DNA of 64,000 bases. Origin: Balanoglossus misakiensis (lineage: Eukaryota; Hemichordata). Of this stretch, positions 1 to 10,024 are shown one piece after another. A program made the position numbers and the translations under genes. Every line of letters begins with the position of its first letter. Within the stretch, counting starts at the first letter, position 1. The DNA lies in the NCBI GenBank assembly GCA_040954595.2, contig CM082594.2, positions 1,612,001-1,676,000 on the forward strand. Direction: 5' to 3'. The notes beneath the pieces were generated by a model that ran no database searches, was not told the DNA's origin, and worked only from the letters and a program-made list of their open reading frames with translations.

Positions 1-49
1 TGAGGTGCTAATTGATTATCTCATCCCTGATACTTATATAAAGTTCTAC

Positions 50-1767
50 CTGTAGTGTTGGTGAGAAGACTTCTCTGGCAACAGTTCTAGCAGAATTTGA
101 TATTTGCAGCAAACCTCTGATCCACAATTGATTTGGGGTCTGATGTCCAGCTGTTCTTATACCATGGCAATTCTATCCTCCTGTAAATTACTCCAATGCT
201 CTATTTATTCTTGGTAGGTAAACAAACTGCACAGAAAACATATGCACTTCATTTGTAGGGTCCAACATCATCTGATCCTCCATGTAATATAGCATATCGT
301 AAAACACAAATATGCAACCAGAGTACATGTCCCTCCAAAGTCTTTCAATCCTTTGATTGTGCACACTGCTACCTGCAATGTGGCTTCCTCTATTGTACCC
401 TCTTTCTGGATGAGTCAACATGAACCTTGCCACTTCTATATTTTCCATACCTTTATCTGATCTGACACGTGCAGGAAGACCATGTGAATCAACTGCATGC
501 TGAAACAGTGACAGGACAGTGTTGGCTTTGTTGTCAGCACTACAGTGCAGGTACATGATTTTCCTGGAGTATCCATCAATTGCACCATGAATTATTAAAC
601 CCCACCTAAAAAGATGAAAAATAAACCATAAAATATAGTATTGCAATGATTGGAATAAATATTAAAGAAAACATTAATGCAGGTTTGTAACTCTTGTATT
701 GTATGCAGATTTGAAGCTGTTTTATTACCAAAATTGAGGAAATTATGATTGCCCAACAGTAAAAGAGTTTTGTAGTTATCCGACCTGGAGTGCTTAAATT
801 TGTATCATTGACACATTTGTTAGCATACTTTTTGTAGTAAAACCTCCAATAAAATGCACACCAAGTCCAAGCTGGTATGTCAGATTAGCATATGTAAATA
901 TTTTTTGTAGTGGACAGTTAAGTTATACAGACATGAATTAAAAAAAAAAAAAAAATTGTTTTGTCACACTATAAACAGTCTCACAAATATTACCCTGAAG
1001 TCTCACTCTCATCACTGTGCCAGTAAGAGGATAAACACAAAAAAGCTGACCAATGCGCTATGCATGAAAAGAACATACCTGATGAGTTTGTGGTTCCCAT
1101 CAATGTGCCAAAGAGCAAGTGGCGAAGATACGTTGAAGGTTCTGCGAGGGGTCAAGCGTATTTCCAAGCCCCGCATCAGCACTCCTCGTAGGTCAACTCT
1201 GCGTACAGCACTTCTAATTCTGTTCTGCTGGACTCGTAATTTTTTATTCAGAAGAAATCCCCCCATTCTCCTGTACCCGCAATTGGGGAAATCGCTGAGA
1301 ATATCACGAACATGCACATCTAGTTCATCGTCGGTTATCGTACTGTAGGTATCTCGAACAGATATACTGTAAGAACTGAGCCGGCGTCTTACAGTGCGTT
1401 CGCTAATACCTAACATACTAGCAATCTTGCCAGCGCTGAACCCCATACCAACTAAAAACCTCAATTGCTCTTCAGGAATGTAATACGACGGTCGTCCTCT
1501 AGTACCTGGTGTTAATACAGCCGGTTGGTAAGACTCGTGCTCGTCAACACATAACGTCCGTTGTAGTTCACCCTTGGCTAAGTTGACAACTTCAACGACT
1601 CGGCCACTACACAAACCCGCAGCATTCACCTGAACCAGCAACCACACTAAACTTTCGCACCTTCGTTCTAGGTCTTCGACTCTCTCTGCTTGAGGCTCAC
1701 TGTCCAATTCATGGATTATACTGTTTAAAATTGACATCACATGGCCACGAACAAATTGGACGTCCAT
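50..1767 (-). pseudogene. DDE integrase-like gene with N-terminal HTH, two exons, decayed
   Basis: Exon 1 (1767-1079) starts at an ATG and codes about 229 residues. A helix-turn-helix lies near residues 98-135 and is followed by the first catalytic-type aspartate (D223 in HIDGNHK). It ends at a GT donor, CATCAG|GTATGT. Exon 2 begins at 605 after TTTTTAG, completes the split arginine codon and continues the same fold with SDKGMEN (second Asp) and NQRIERLW (Glu). This gives the D-D-E order of retroviral-integrase-like nucleases. The 3' part carries two in-frame stops (188-190 and 173-175), yet the same frame stays readable to a possible donor at 50. I know this architecture as an uncharacterised integrase-core family of marine animals and fish, probably transposon-derived. 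The call of pseudogene rests on the stops; a shorter working protein cannot be excluded. Confidence 0.72.
606..1078 (-). other. Intron of the integrase-like gene
   Basis: This non-coding stretch is bounded on the minus strand by GTATGT at the 1078 end and TTTTTAG at the 606 end. It is AT-rich and has a run of 16 A near 940-955. The coding phase fits exactly across it, with AG before and G after, so I read it as one intron of 473 bp. No other feature was seen in it. Confidence 0.65.
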
Positions 1768-1856
1768 ATTGTCGAAGTTTCAAAACTTTAACTTCCGGGT
1801 CACCGTTTCGAGATCGCTATAAGACCCCCTAAGCTCACCCCCAGTAGACCTGACAT

Positions 1857-2219
1857 ACTCTAATCGAAAAGCTGTGCGTTCTCATCGAAAAGCTTTAGCG
1901 CTCTGATAGAAAAGCTGGGTGTTCTAATCGAAAAGCTAGGTGCTCTTATCAATAAGCGGGCGCCCTCATCGTAAAGTGGGGGTGGTAACTCTGATCGAAA
2001 AGCTGTGTGCAGTGATGGAAAAGTGAATACTCTGATCGAAAAGAGCGAATACTCTGATCGGAAAGCTGTGTGCTCTGATGGAAAAGTGAATACTCTGATC
2101 GAAAAGCTTCGTTCTCTGATCGAAAAGCTGTGTGCTCTGATGGAAAAGTGAATACTCTCATCGAAAAGCGCAAATACTCTCATCGAAAAGTGAATACTCT
2201 CATCGAAAAGCTGTGTGCT
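1857..2219. repeat. Minisatellite, about 20-21 bp unit
   Basis: About 17 tandem copies of a roughly 20-21 bp unit read CTCTGATCGAAAAGCTGTGTG with variants such as CTCTGATGGAAAAGTGAATA. Both CTCTGATC and CTCTGATG types alternate, which gives a partly ordered pattern of two subtypes. Long open frames on the minus strand are a by-product of the repeat and I do not call them genes. The array stops about 25 bp before the point where similarity to the 3' LTR begins. Confidence 0.85.
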
Positions 2220-2244
2220 AATTTTGGCATGAATTACACTCCAT

Positions 2245-2846
2245 AGATTTGGACTGTTGGTTGGTTACCCATTGATTGCTTTACTTACCTGTTAGTCAGG
2301 GTGAGTGAATTGTACCTTTTAAACAGACTTACCTGGTTTTGTCTAATTTGCTGTTATTTACTGTAATTCTGAATACTTGAAATAGTACTGCACAATGCAT
2401 ATATTATCAGTACATGTCATGATTTATACTATGATGAAGCCATGTTGACGTTATGTTTACAATTCATCAGTATATTAGCATCTCCCTGATGTTGAGAACT
2501 GTATTGTAATTTCATTGATTTACCTGAATATTTTTGTGTATTTATTTACTTGTGTCTTAGTCGCTGACGCTTAGTCTGACCATGAGTAATGGGGAAATAC
2601 ACTGACACTGCAATCTTTATTTCTTTGCAGGTTCTTTGTTGTTGCGTAGTTGTTTGGTTGTGGTACTTGTTTTCAAGTCACTTACAGTTTACTATTCAAG
2701 TCTCGCTCCTGTCAAAACCACTTATGGTCTATCATTATCCAAATTGAACCATTGTAATGTGTGACTGCATACGGAAGCTGGAATAAAAGTGCTCATTGGA
2801 ATTGAACTCTAACCGTGGTGTGCGTGTCCAATGTTCCTGTGTTACA
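2245..2846 (+). repeat. 5' LTR, 3' half only
   Basis: These 602 bp match 14113-14715 almost perfectly. Upstream of 2245 the similarity stops abruptly, so the first 600 or so bases of the LTR are missing. The segment has an AATAAA signal at 2782-2787 and ends in TTACA just before the primer-binding site. Its left neighbour is the minisatellite, so loss of the LTR promoter half probably accompanied that rearrangement. Confidence 0.9.
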
Positions 2847-2849
2847 TTT

Positions 2850-2869
2850 TGGCGTAGTCGGCAGGATTC
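2850..2869 (+). promoter_or_regulatory. Primer-binding site, tRNA-Ser type
   Basis: TGGCGTAGTCGGCAGGATTC starts 3 bp after the LTR end. It is the reverse complement of CCA plus the acceptor and T-arm end of animal tRNA-Ser of the AGA/UGA class (known from those tRNAs; no tRNA gene is in this window). It marks where minus-strand DNA synthesis would be primed. Confidence 0.8.
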
Positions 2870-3672
2870 CAGCAAGACTTCCACAGCAGGACTTCAGCGA
2901 GATTTCCAGAGTGGACATCATTAACCCTGACTGTACTGAGAGGATAAGTGCTGAACATTAAATCCAGTTATGAACTTTTGTTGCCATTATACATAGCTCT
3001 GTTATAATTGTGGGATTATTAGGGCAAATTTGTCAGAAGTCTTCTTTTTCGAATATTCGCCAAGGTCTGAATGTGTATGCACTCTGGGCACCGTACTCCT
3101 CACGGGACCTGATAACTCGGGTCAGTGCAACATGTTCACCTTGGGCTTTTGGATCGCCTTCCAATGGCTGTGATTTGAAACTCGAAGAAATGAAATTCCA
3201 CTGTCCAGAAATATCAGAGTGATCATACAGATTTCTTTTGATAATGTCTTACATTTGTATGAAAAGTAGTATTCGCAGCTATGATGGATTGACTTTTCAG
3301 TGATCAGTGCATTTGTTGGTGACAAATTTTTTTTACGTACTTTTGATGTTGTATATGTCTTCAAATATTAAGGTTGTACTTGCTTAGATTGTCCTGAATG
3401 TATTTTGTATAGTTAAAGCTGCACATGCTTCATAATTTTGATGTTGTGTATGTCTTGTACTATTATTGGTTATATGTACACGAATCTGTATCATTAAGAA
3501 TGCATATTTTGTTTTGAAGCTTGAATGGGTTTGACACATTTGCATGGTACATGTATTACTGCTGAAATATTGAGTTGCGCTTTCGTGCTAGCGTTACATA
3601 CTTGTACATATATACTTACCGGTTACCGAGTCACATTGCTTACATACCCTGTTGCCCTGTATTACAAATAAA
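2870..3672 (+). other. Retrotransposon 5' leader
   Basis: About 800 bp lie between the primer-binding site and the gag ATG. No long conserved frame was seen. The region is AT-rich and would carry the untranslated leader and packaging signal of the element RNA; no specific motif could be assigned. Confidence 0.5.
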
Positions 3673-4623
3673 ATGGCCTCTGCAGAAACTCTTCAGGAAA
3701 TGAAAACTGAAATAGAAAAATTAAAGTTGGTTATCTCTCAGAAAGAACATGAAGCCGCAGCAGCACAGGCTGATGCAGATGAATCTCAGAAAGAAATAAA
3801 GCGTCTAATTGAAGAGCAACAATATAAAGCTGGTGAAACTGGGAAAATGATGTATATGGTTCCAAGCCGAAAACTTGATCGCTTTAGAGGGAAACCAGAA
3901 AGTAAAGGTGACCTCACTGTTGACGACTGGATTGAAGATGCCAGAGCTGTGATAGCATCCCGTTGTGTGACTAGAGCTGAACAAGCTGCTTTCATCGTTG
4001 AACACCTTGCTGGAAAAGCACGTCGAGAAATACTTGGACGAGGGGAAGCTGTGACATCTGATCCTTTGAAGATATTTTCAGTGCTGGCAAATGTGTTTGG
4101 TGACGGTGATAGTCTACCCCAGCTACAACAACGTTTCTTCGCATATAAACAGTCTGATGGTGAAGACATTGTTACATGTTCTTTGGAACTAGTAAATTTG
4201 TATGACCATATGGTACAACTAGACTCATCCTTCAGACCGGGTGGAGAAGTTCAACTGAAAAACCGTTTGGCTGAAGCTGTACGTGATGACAATGTTCGGA
4301 TGGAATTTCGACGGCTTAATGCTGATAGCCCGAGTCTTTCTTTTTTTGATGCTCGTGACCGTATCATTGAACTGATGGGCCTACGAAATTTACCTCAGAA
4401 GCCAAGACGAGATGCTAACGTCCGTGAAGTCTCAGTTGAAAGTGATGTGCATGATGTGATCCGAAAACAGGAAGAACAAATAGCGACACAACAGAAGCAG
4501 ATAGAGTCTCTAATCTCCATGTTAAAGAACCCATCACATAAATCAGTTCTGAAGGAACCCACTCAACGGAAGGATGGTACACGCAGATGTTGGTCCTGTA
4601 ACTCTCCAGACCACTTACGCAAT
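3673..4623 (+). pseudogene. gag: Retrotransposon gag, N-terminal part (interrupted)
   Basis: I place the start at the ATG at 3673 (context AAAATGG) because the upstream in-frame codons lack another ATG. The product begins with a charged coiled-coil segment (about residues 6-50). A capsid-like region follows (about 60-240), with the RFRGKPE...DDWIEDA and WI/LAGKARREI-type motifs seen in Gypsy and PNMA-like gags. It ends in the first three ligands of a CCHC zinc knuckle (CWSCNSPDH, near residue 306). The reading frame then runs into a DNA transposon. The final cysteine of the knuckle lies on the far side of that insertion at 5853, so the break falls inside the nucleocapsid domain. Confidence 0.88.
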
Positions 4624-5850
4624 TCATGGTTCCACAGCTGTCAATCACACTGAACCCTCAGCCAATCAGAGCCGAGAAAAGTCATGCTGTTCACGCAACC
4701 GCCATTTTGTCCCACATATAATCAACAACATGGCCCAGCCTACAGTACACGCTCAGTTAGAGATAGACAGACTGGAAGTTTTTTTTTCAGTTTTAGGAAC
4801 TTAATGGTTTTAAAATATCGGCCAGAATAGTGAAGAGATGCGCCTGGGGGACGTTTAAATCAGATGAAAGGTACCTTGACCCAACATCGAGTATATTTTT
4901 TGTTCCGTTTCCGAAGCCAAAAACGCAGAGAGAGAGGTGTCTCAGGTGGTGGATATTAAAAGTTTGTGTTTAGATTTTAAACTGACACGTCTTCAATATA
5001 AATATTCAGCAATGATTTTATTGCTAAAGTGTTTGAAAATTTTGAAATTCATATGCTGCTTGCAATTTCCATTTGACATGTCAATGTTGTTCGACCCGTT
5101 ATAAAATGTCCGGCGTTGTAAACAATGGGGCCGCGCGCTGTCAATCCAATAACGTTCACGTAGTTTTCTGACTATTTGCCGCATTATCAGTGTTTTCATC
5201 CATATTTACCTACCAAAAATATCGTCAGATGAAGTGATACCTCTTGTGTCTCATATTTCGTCTGATTTCACTCAGAAACAGCACGATAAACTTAACCTTT
5301 GGGGCCCGTTATTACTAACAGCTGATCGTGGTTTCATGTCCGTTTGCGTGTGACCCCGACACGGGATCCCGACCGCGTAACTTGATCTGTCGATCCTTTT
5401 AAAATAGTGCTATTTTTCGCTGAAATGTTTAAAATTCACAAAGAAGCTCACTTTCATGGACACTTGGTCTATGTATGTGATAAATATATAATTCCCCCGT
5501 ATTCCTCACTCGTGTACCTGCGTCGCAAACTCGACATACCAAGTATAGCCTGCGGCCCGGGGGGATACGGCCGCTATCGTCCGCGATTCAGGCACACTCG
5601 TTCGAAATACGGGAGAATTATACCTCATTAAACCCTTTTCCTGTGACTTCTTGGATAGGTTTTTTAAGTCTGGTAGGTAGCATACAGAAATGTCGCCAGG
5701 AACGTTGCGCAGACTATCGCTGAATGAATCTAGTTTCCCCATCCACGTTGTGGAGCTATGGAGGTCAATGTCCCACAAGCTCGAAGCTTGTGGGGCGTAG
5801 CAACAGTAACCAAGGGGGGCGTGGCTTATTACCGTAGGGTGGAACTATGA
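4624..5850. mobile_element. Non-autonomous DNA transposon inside gag
   Basis: Ends are TCATGGTTCCAC on the left and GTGGAACTATGA on the right, imperfect terminal inverted repeats with one mismatch. The insertion splits a gag codon string that resumes cleanly after 5850, with AT (or AAT) duplicated on either side. No credible transposase frame was seen in the 1,227 bp. The superfamily is unassigned because a 2-3 bp duplication is not diagnostic. Confidence 0.72.
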
Positions 5851-5852
5851 AT

Positions 5853-5933
5853 GCATGTCCTCGGAAGAAACCCCGTAGTGAGCAATCTGCAAAGACGTCA
5901 CCACCTGGTTCCCAAATGCAGCATTTAAACTAA
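5853..5933 (+). pseudogene. gag: Retrotransposon gag, C-terminal tail
   Basis: The first codons supply the last Cys of the zinc knuckle. A basic tail follows (PRKKPRSEQ), then a short hydrophilic end and a TAA stop at 5931-5933. The stop directly follows the slippery heptamer at 5924-5930, so pol would be reached only by a -1 shift. Confidence 0.8.
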
Positions 5934-5965
5934 CCCAACCTACTGCTGAGAGCCGCGTGGTAGGT
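5924..5965 (+). promoter_or_regulatory. -1 ribosomal frameshift signal between gag and pol
   Basis: In the gag frame the bases read T TTA AAC followed at once by the TAA stop. This fits the X XXY YYZ slippery rule exactly. A -1 slip enters the frame of the protease, which is open from here onward. Seven bases downstream, ACCTAC (5938-5943) can pair with GTAGGT (5960-5965) to give a 6-bp hairpin stem at the usual spacing. Slippery site and frames are seen directly; function is inferred. Confidence 0.75.
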
Positions 5966-6877
5966 GAGACAACTATTGACGGAGGCTCAATTGTACATAG
6001 AGCTGTTGGAGATTGTCCTGTTGCTACAGTCAAGCTTGGACATACTGAAGTCGGATGTTTAATCGACACTGGTGCGGAGGTGTCAACAGTGACTGAACAT
6101 TTCTTTAAAGAGCACCTAGCTCATGAGGGAAAGTTAATAGATGTCACGTCATTTATCCAGATTTCTGCGTCCCAAGGATTAGAGATTCCATACATTGGCT
6201 ATGTAGAGCTTTCCGTCACAGTATGTAATCACACGTTCCCTAACTTAGGATTTCTTGTGGTACGTGATCCAATCGACACTCCAGTTGAGACACGTAAGAA
6301 GAAAATACCAGGTGTGCTTGGATCCAATGTGTTTAGAGATGTACGAAAAACACTTATAGACGAGTATGGTGATAACTATGTGGAGGAGTTATCAAAAACA
6401 CTGTGTGCTGATGACATCAAATTCCTTCATGTGTTGGAGGTTTACCCATCAAAAGCTGTGAACCAGGAGACAGTTGTGACGACCTCACATGTCAGACCAG
6501 TTCGAATTGCTGCTAGGGGGCCTGTATTGATTCCTGCTCGTACTATTCGTGTGATCGAAGGTTCAGTTCAACCTGCTGCACCAGGACAGATATACCATGC
6601 ACTTTTGGAGAGACATATTGCTCATGTCGCTGATTTACCAAGTGGAATAGCCTTAGGTGCAACCTATGTTTCTGTTGACAGGACTGGCAGAGTTCCTATG
6701 CAAGTGGCTAACTTTAGTGACACTGATACTTACCTGTTACCACGCACTCCAATTGGTATGATTAAGCCTGCCTTGATAGAGCCAACCATTGAATTCTGTA
6801 CTGTTAGTGAGAATGAGGTACAAGTCAAGAACAATGCTGTTTCCAACGTTGTTACCCCTATACTGTGCAGAACCTGA
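5925..6877 (+). pseudogene. pol: Retroviral-type aspartic protease region of pol
   Basis: There is no ATG near the start; the frame is entered through the -1 slip at 5924-5930. The catalytic triad LIDTGAEVS has its Asp codon at 6065. Further along, the IPGVLGSNVFRD string matches the ILG(R/S) helix of pepsin-like retroviral proteases. About 160 residues after the protease link it to RT. The frame closes at 6875-6877, while RT starts in another frame about 10 bases earlier, so a single-base change near 6865 has broken the original continuous pol frame. Confidence 0.85.
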
Positions 6878-7117
6878 TGTCCAGAATGGATGTTGGTGAT
6901 ATTAGTCAGAATCAGCGAGAAGAGTTGCATGAATTGATCAGAAAATATGAATCAGTGTACAGTAAAGATGAGGATGACATTGGTTACTGTGACATTGTAC
7001 AACACAAGATTATCACAACTGATGACAAACCAGTAAAGTTACCCCATCGTAGAGTACCACCACACCAGTGGGATAAAGTCCGTGAATATATTAGCAAATC
7101 GTTGGAGCGTGGCATTA
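6865..7117 (+). pseudogene. pol: Reverse transcriptase, N-terminal fragment
   Basis: This fragment covers the region before the RT fingers, typical of Gypsy pol: LIRKYESVYS, a DIVQHKI strand, and VPPHQWDKVREYISKSLERGI. The frame is cut at 7117 by a transposon with a TTA duplication and resumes at 9178. The first ATG at 6865 is unlikely to be a real start because RT is normally cleaved from the polyprotein. Confidence 0.83.
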
Positions 7118-7334
7118 GGCTGGGCAAATTCAAAATTATGTTTGACGTCAGCGCGCGCCTAGGTTTACGAGAAATTTCGCAAATACAAACAAATATGCAA
7201 ATGAGGTCAAACGGGGTCATTGATGTCATATGTCTGTTCGTCTCACTGTTTCCTCGTATCGACCGTGGTTGTTGCGTGACGAGAACGTGTCGTCTGTAGG
7301 TTTCAAAGTCGCCTGTGGGTAAAATTGGAGAAAG

Positions 7335-8735
7335 ATGGCAAAAGATGTGCAGAAAACAAGAGTACGCGAAATTATAAGTTGCAGAGTTACACAGAACAAG
7401 AAGGTGGCAATGGATTGGTATGCCTTCGAAGTCAGTCCAAATGACAGCTTCGCTGCGCTGTACAAAGGGCTAGTTCTCCTTAGTCAGACTAAACACGATC
7501 GGTTCAAAACAAAAATTGCAAAAGATGGCAGAACGTCTTGTTACCTGTTACAGTCGGAAAAATGTGGTGAAGGTGAGAAGATAGAGGTGTGTCCACGATT
7601 GTCTATCGCAAAAACGTGTGATCGGTTCCACAAGTATTACATTCTTTTTTATGTAAAATCAAAGGGAGACGAAAATACCAACGCTGACGTAGTGCAAACT
7701 CAGAACGATGTCTATAGACCAGTCAGAATTATGGAGGTACCTCCATGGTCAGAATGAAAGGTGATTTCAAGGCTGTCCATGTGATCCAAGGTTAGTAAAA
7801 CATTATTTTATTTACAATTTTGTTGTATGTCAGTGAATAAATGTTGTGTATGACCATACTGCAGCCCAGAACAAGTTGCCAGAGCCAATTTGTTGCATTC
7901 CACATATAGACTGAAAACAAATTTGCTAAAATAAATTTTGTTTGAGTAGAATTACAAACTCTGATTTTTGTGTTATTTAGTAGCACAGAACTTGGCACTA
8001 TTCTGTTATAACTCTAAAGCTTTGCCTTCTGTAGTGCTGGCCTAAGTAAGTACAGTTTATGCTGTAGTACCTGTACAGGTCATGTAAACCTCCATTTAAT
8101 TTGTACTTTTTTCTTTGCAATAGATCCTGTTCCGGATGAAAGAGGGGACCACTTTGAAAGGTTTACAGAAGTCTAAGGCAGACCAACACGTGAAATTAAT
8201 TGCCCCAGCAGAAAGGGACTGGTACTTGATGCAGAAAACATCAACTTCAGGCTGAGTGGTGAAAAGTTGGAGCTGTGGACTGGTGCCCTGCATAGATTGC
8301 GAAAAGCCCGGGTATGGTAAAGCATTGTACACAGTACTATATTGGACATTTTAATATCCATTGTAAATTGGATATATCTTTCTCATTTGTCAATTAACCA
8401 CACTGCAAGCCATACAATGTAGTAAATACTGTGTATTGTGAAAAAAGTGAAGAGAAAGGGACTGAACCTCGTACACTGAGACATGAACAGTGTCTTGTTA
8501 TGTGTTTTCTATGTATATGTACATGTATATAAAAAAATAATACAACTAAGACTTCTCTGTTTTTTATTTCTCTTTGATAGGCGTATTTATCTGCAAAGAG
8601 GCTTGATTCACAGCAAAAAAAAAACAGCAACTTCAGGTATTCCTAGATGATGGTCTTTATACCTGTGGCGGGGTACTTGTACAACCAAGTCATCCTCTCT
8701 ATGGAACGTGTGTTGTGAGCCAGAATCAGAGTTAA
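7335..8735 (+). pseudogene. Three-exon gene of unknown function inside the TIR transposon
   Basis: Exon 1 begins at the ATG at 7335 and reads 140 codons, with a lysine-rich basic character (starts MAKDVQKTRVREIIS). A second frame takes over near 7745 and runs to a donor CCAAG|GTTAGT at 7790. Exon 2 (8124-8311) follows CAATAG, joins in phase and has one in-frame stop at 8174-8176. It ends CCCGG|GTATGG. Exon 3 (8581-8735) follows TTTGATAG; a run of A near 8615-8624 forces a one-base shift before the final FLDDGLYTCGG segment and the stop. AATAAA is at 8889-8894. Three exons in matching phases argue for a real, now damaged gene of about 290 codons. I recognise no domain in it. It could be an accessory protein of the transposon or a captured host gene. 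Confidence 0.6.
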
Positions 8736-8888
8736 ATTTGTTAAATTTTCAACTGTTAAATTTTCAACAGTTCCACTTCGCCAGAAAATGTTGTGTTTTG
8801 ACTGTTGTCATGAGCAAGTTGTACAGAACAGATGGACTTCATCAAATGGAAATTGTGACTGTCAAAGTGTTTGGCTGAAACTTTTTTC

Positions 8889-8894
8889 AATAAA
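8889..8894 (+). terminator. Poly(A) signal of the transposon-borne gene
   Basis: AATAAA lies about 150 bp after the exon 3 stop and still inside the transposon, consistent with a complete transcription unit being carried by the element. Confidence 0.5.
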
Positions 8895-9177
8895 ATTGTT
8901 CAACTGATATATGCGTATGTGCATTAATATTGAATTTACTGTTTACTCAGTATCTTTGAACGTGACACTGTAAACGTCTGTGGAATAATTTAGATGTAAA
9001 ATATGTTTAAAGTTTAAGGACAAGGTTTTCTACAATGGATATTTGCTTTCAATTTCTCATAATATCTCATTTGCATATTTTGGAATATATAATTAGTTTG
9101 TTTTGTAAACCGCCCCCCTCATAGGTTTTGGGGTCTTGGGGTGACGTCAAACATAGTTTTGAATTTGTGCAGCCTTA

Positions 9178-10024
9178 TCCGGGAATCGTCGAGTCCATTT
9201 GCATCGCCAGTAGTCCTAGTTCGAAAGAAGGATGGCAAACTGTGACTTTGTGTGGACTATCGCTCATTGAATGCAAAAACTCACAAAGATGCGTATCCAT
9301 TACCCAGAATTGATGAGGCATTGGATGTGTTAAATGGAGCCAAGTACTTCTGTAGCCTAGATCTTGCGCATGGCTATCATCAGATTCCTGTGTACGAGGA
9401 ACATGTTGAGAAGACTGCCTTCAGGACAGGAACTGGTGGACTTTATGAATTTGTGAGAATGCCTTTCGGGTTATGTAATGCACCCGCGACCTTTATGAGA
9501 TTAATGGACAAGGCGTTTGGAGACCTTAATTTCCAGATTCTGCTCGTCTACCTGGACGATATCTTGGTGTTTGGTTCCACTTTTGAGGAGGCCCTAACCA
9601 GACTTGATACAGTTCTTTCTCGTCTCAGCAACCTGAACCTCAAGGTCAAGCCTGAGATGTGTCAACTGTTTCGTACCAAGGTTCACTACCTTGGGCATGT
9701 GGTTACCAGTGAAGGGACATTACCAGATCCTGGAAAAGTTCGTGCTGTAGCAGATTGGCCCCGACCAGAGACAGAAAATGAACTTCGTCGATTTCTTGGT
9801 CTCTCCAGCTATTACAGGAGGTTTGTCAAAGGCTATGCAAGTTTTGCGGCACCACTACACGACCTGTTAAAGACGTCTGAAGTTGAAGAAAAGACGAAGG
9901 AAGTTAGAAAGAGAAGAAAGTCAGACAAGCTTTCCAGGAATATTAAAGACGTCTGGGACCATTCCTGTGAAGAAGCATTCAACACTCTCAAACAGATGTT
10001 GACTTCCGCACCTATACTTGCCCT
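9178..10024 (+). pseudogene. pol: Reverse transcriptase, catalytic part
   Basis: After the TTA duplication the RT frame resumes with SSSPFASPVVLVRKKDG, then meets a TGA at 9243-9245 where Gypsy RTs carry Arg; a CGA to TGA change explains it. The rest is intact: LDLAHGYHQIPV, TAFRTGTGGLYEFVRMPFGL, and the catalytic YLDD at 9549-9560. The HYLGHVVT and FLGLSSYYRRFVKGYA motifs of the thumb and connection follow. The frame is then interrupted at about 10021 by a third transposon, just before RNase H. Confidence 0.9.

Larger units (their letters stand above)
7118..9174. mobile_element. PIF/Harbinger-like TIR transposon carrying a spliced gene
   Basis: The two ends form inverted repeats of about 33 bp with four mismatches; the left begins GGCTGGGCAAATTC, the right complement begins GGCTGCACAAATTC, and both run on to TTTGACGTCA. 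TTA flanks both sides (7115-7117, 9175-9177). A 3-bp TWA target duplication is the habit of PIF/Harbinger elements. The RT codons join perfectly when the element and one TTA are ignored. Inside is a three-exon gene with a poly(A) signal, not recognisably a Harbinger transposase. Confidence 0.85.

Noticed and set aside
1860-2183. Open frames of Ser-Ile-Arg/Phe-Arg-Ser repeats on the minus strand
   Set aside because: Produced by the 20-21 bp minisatellite, which is a multiple of three in most copies.
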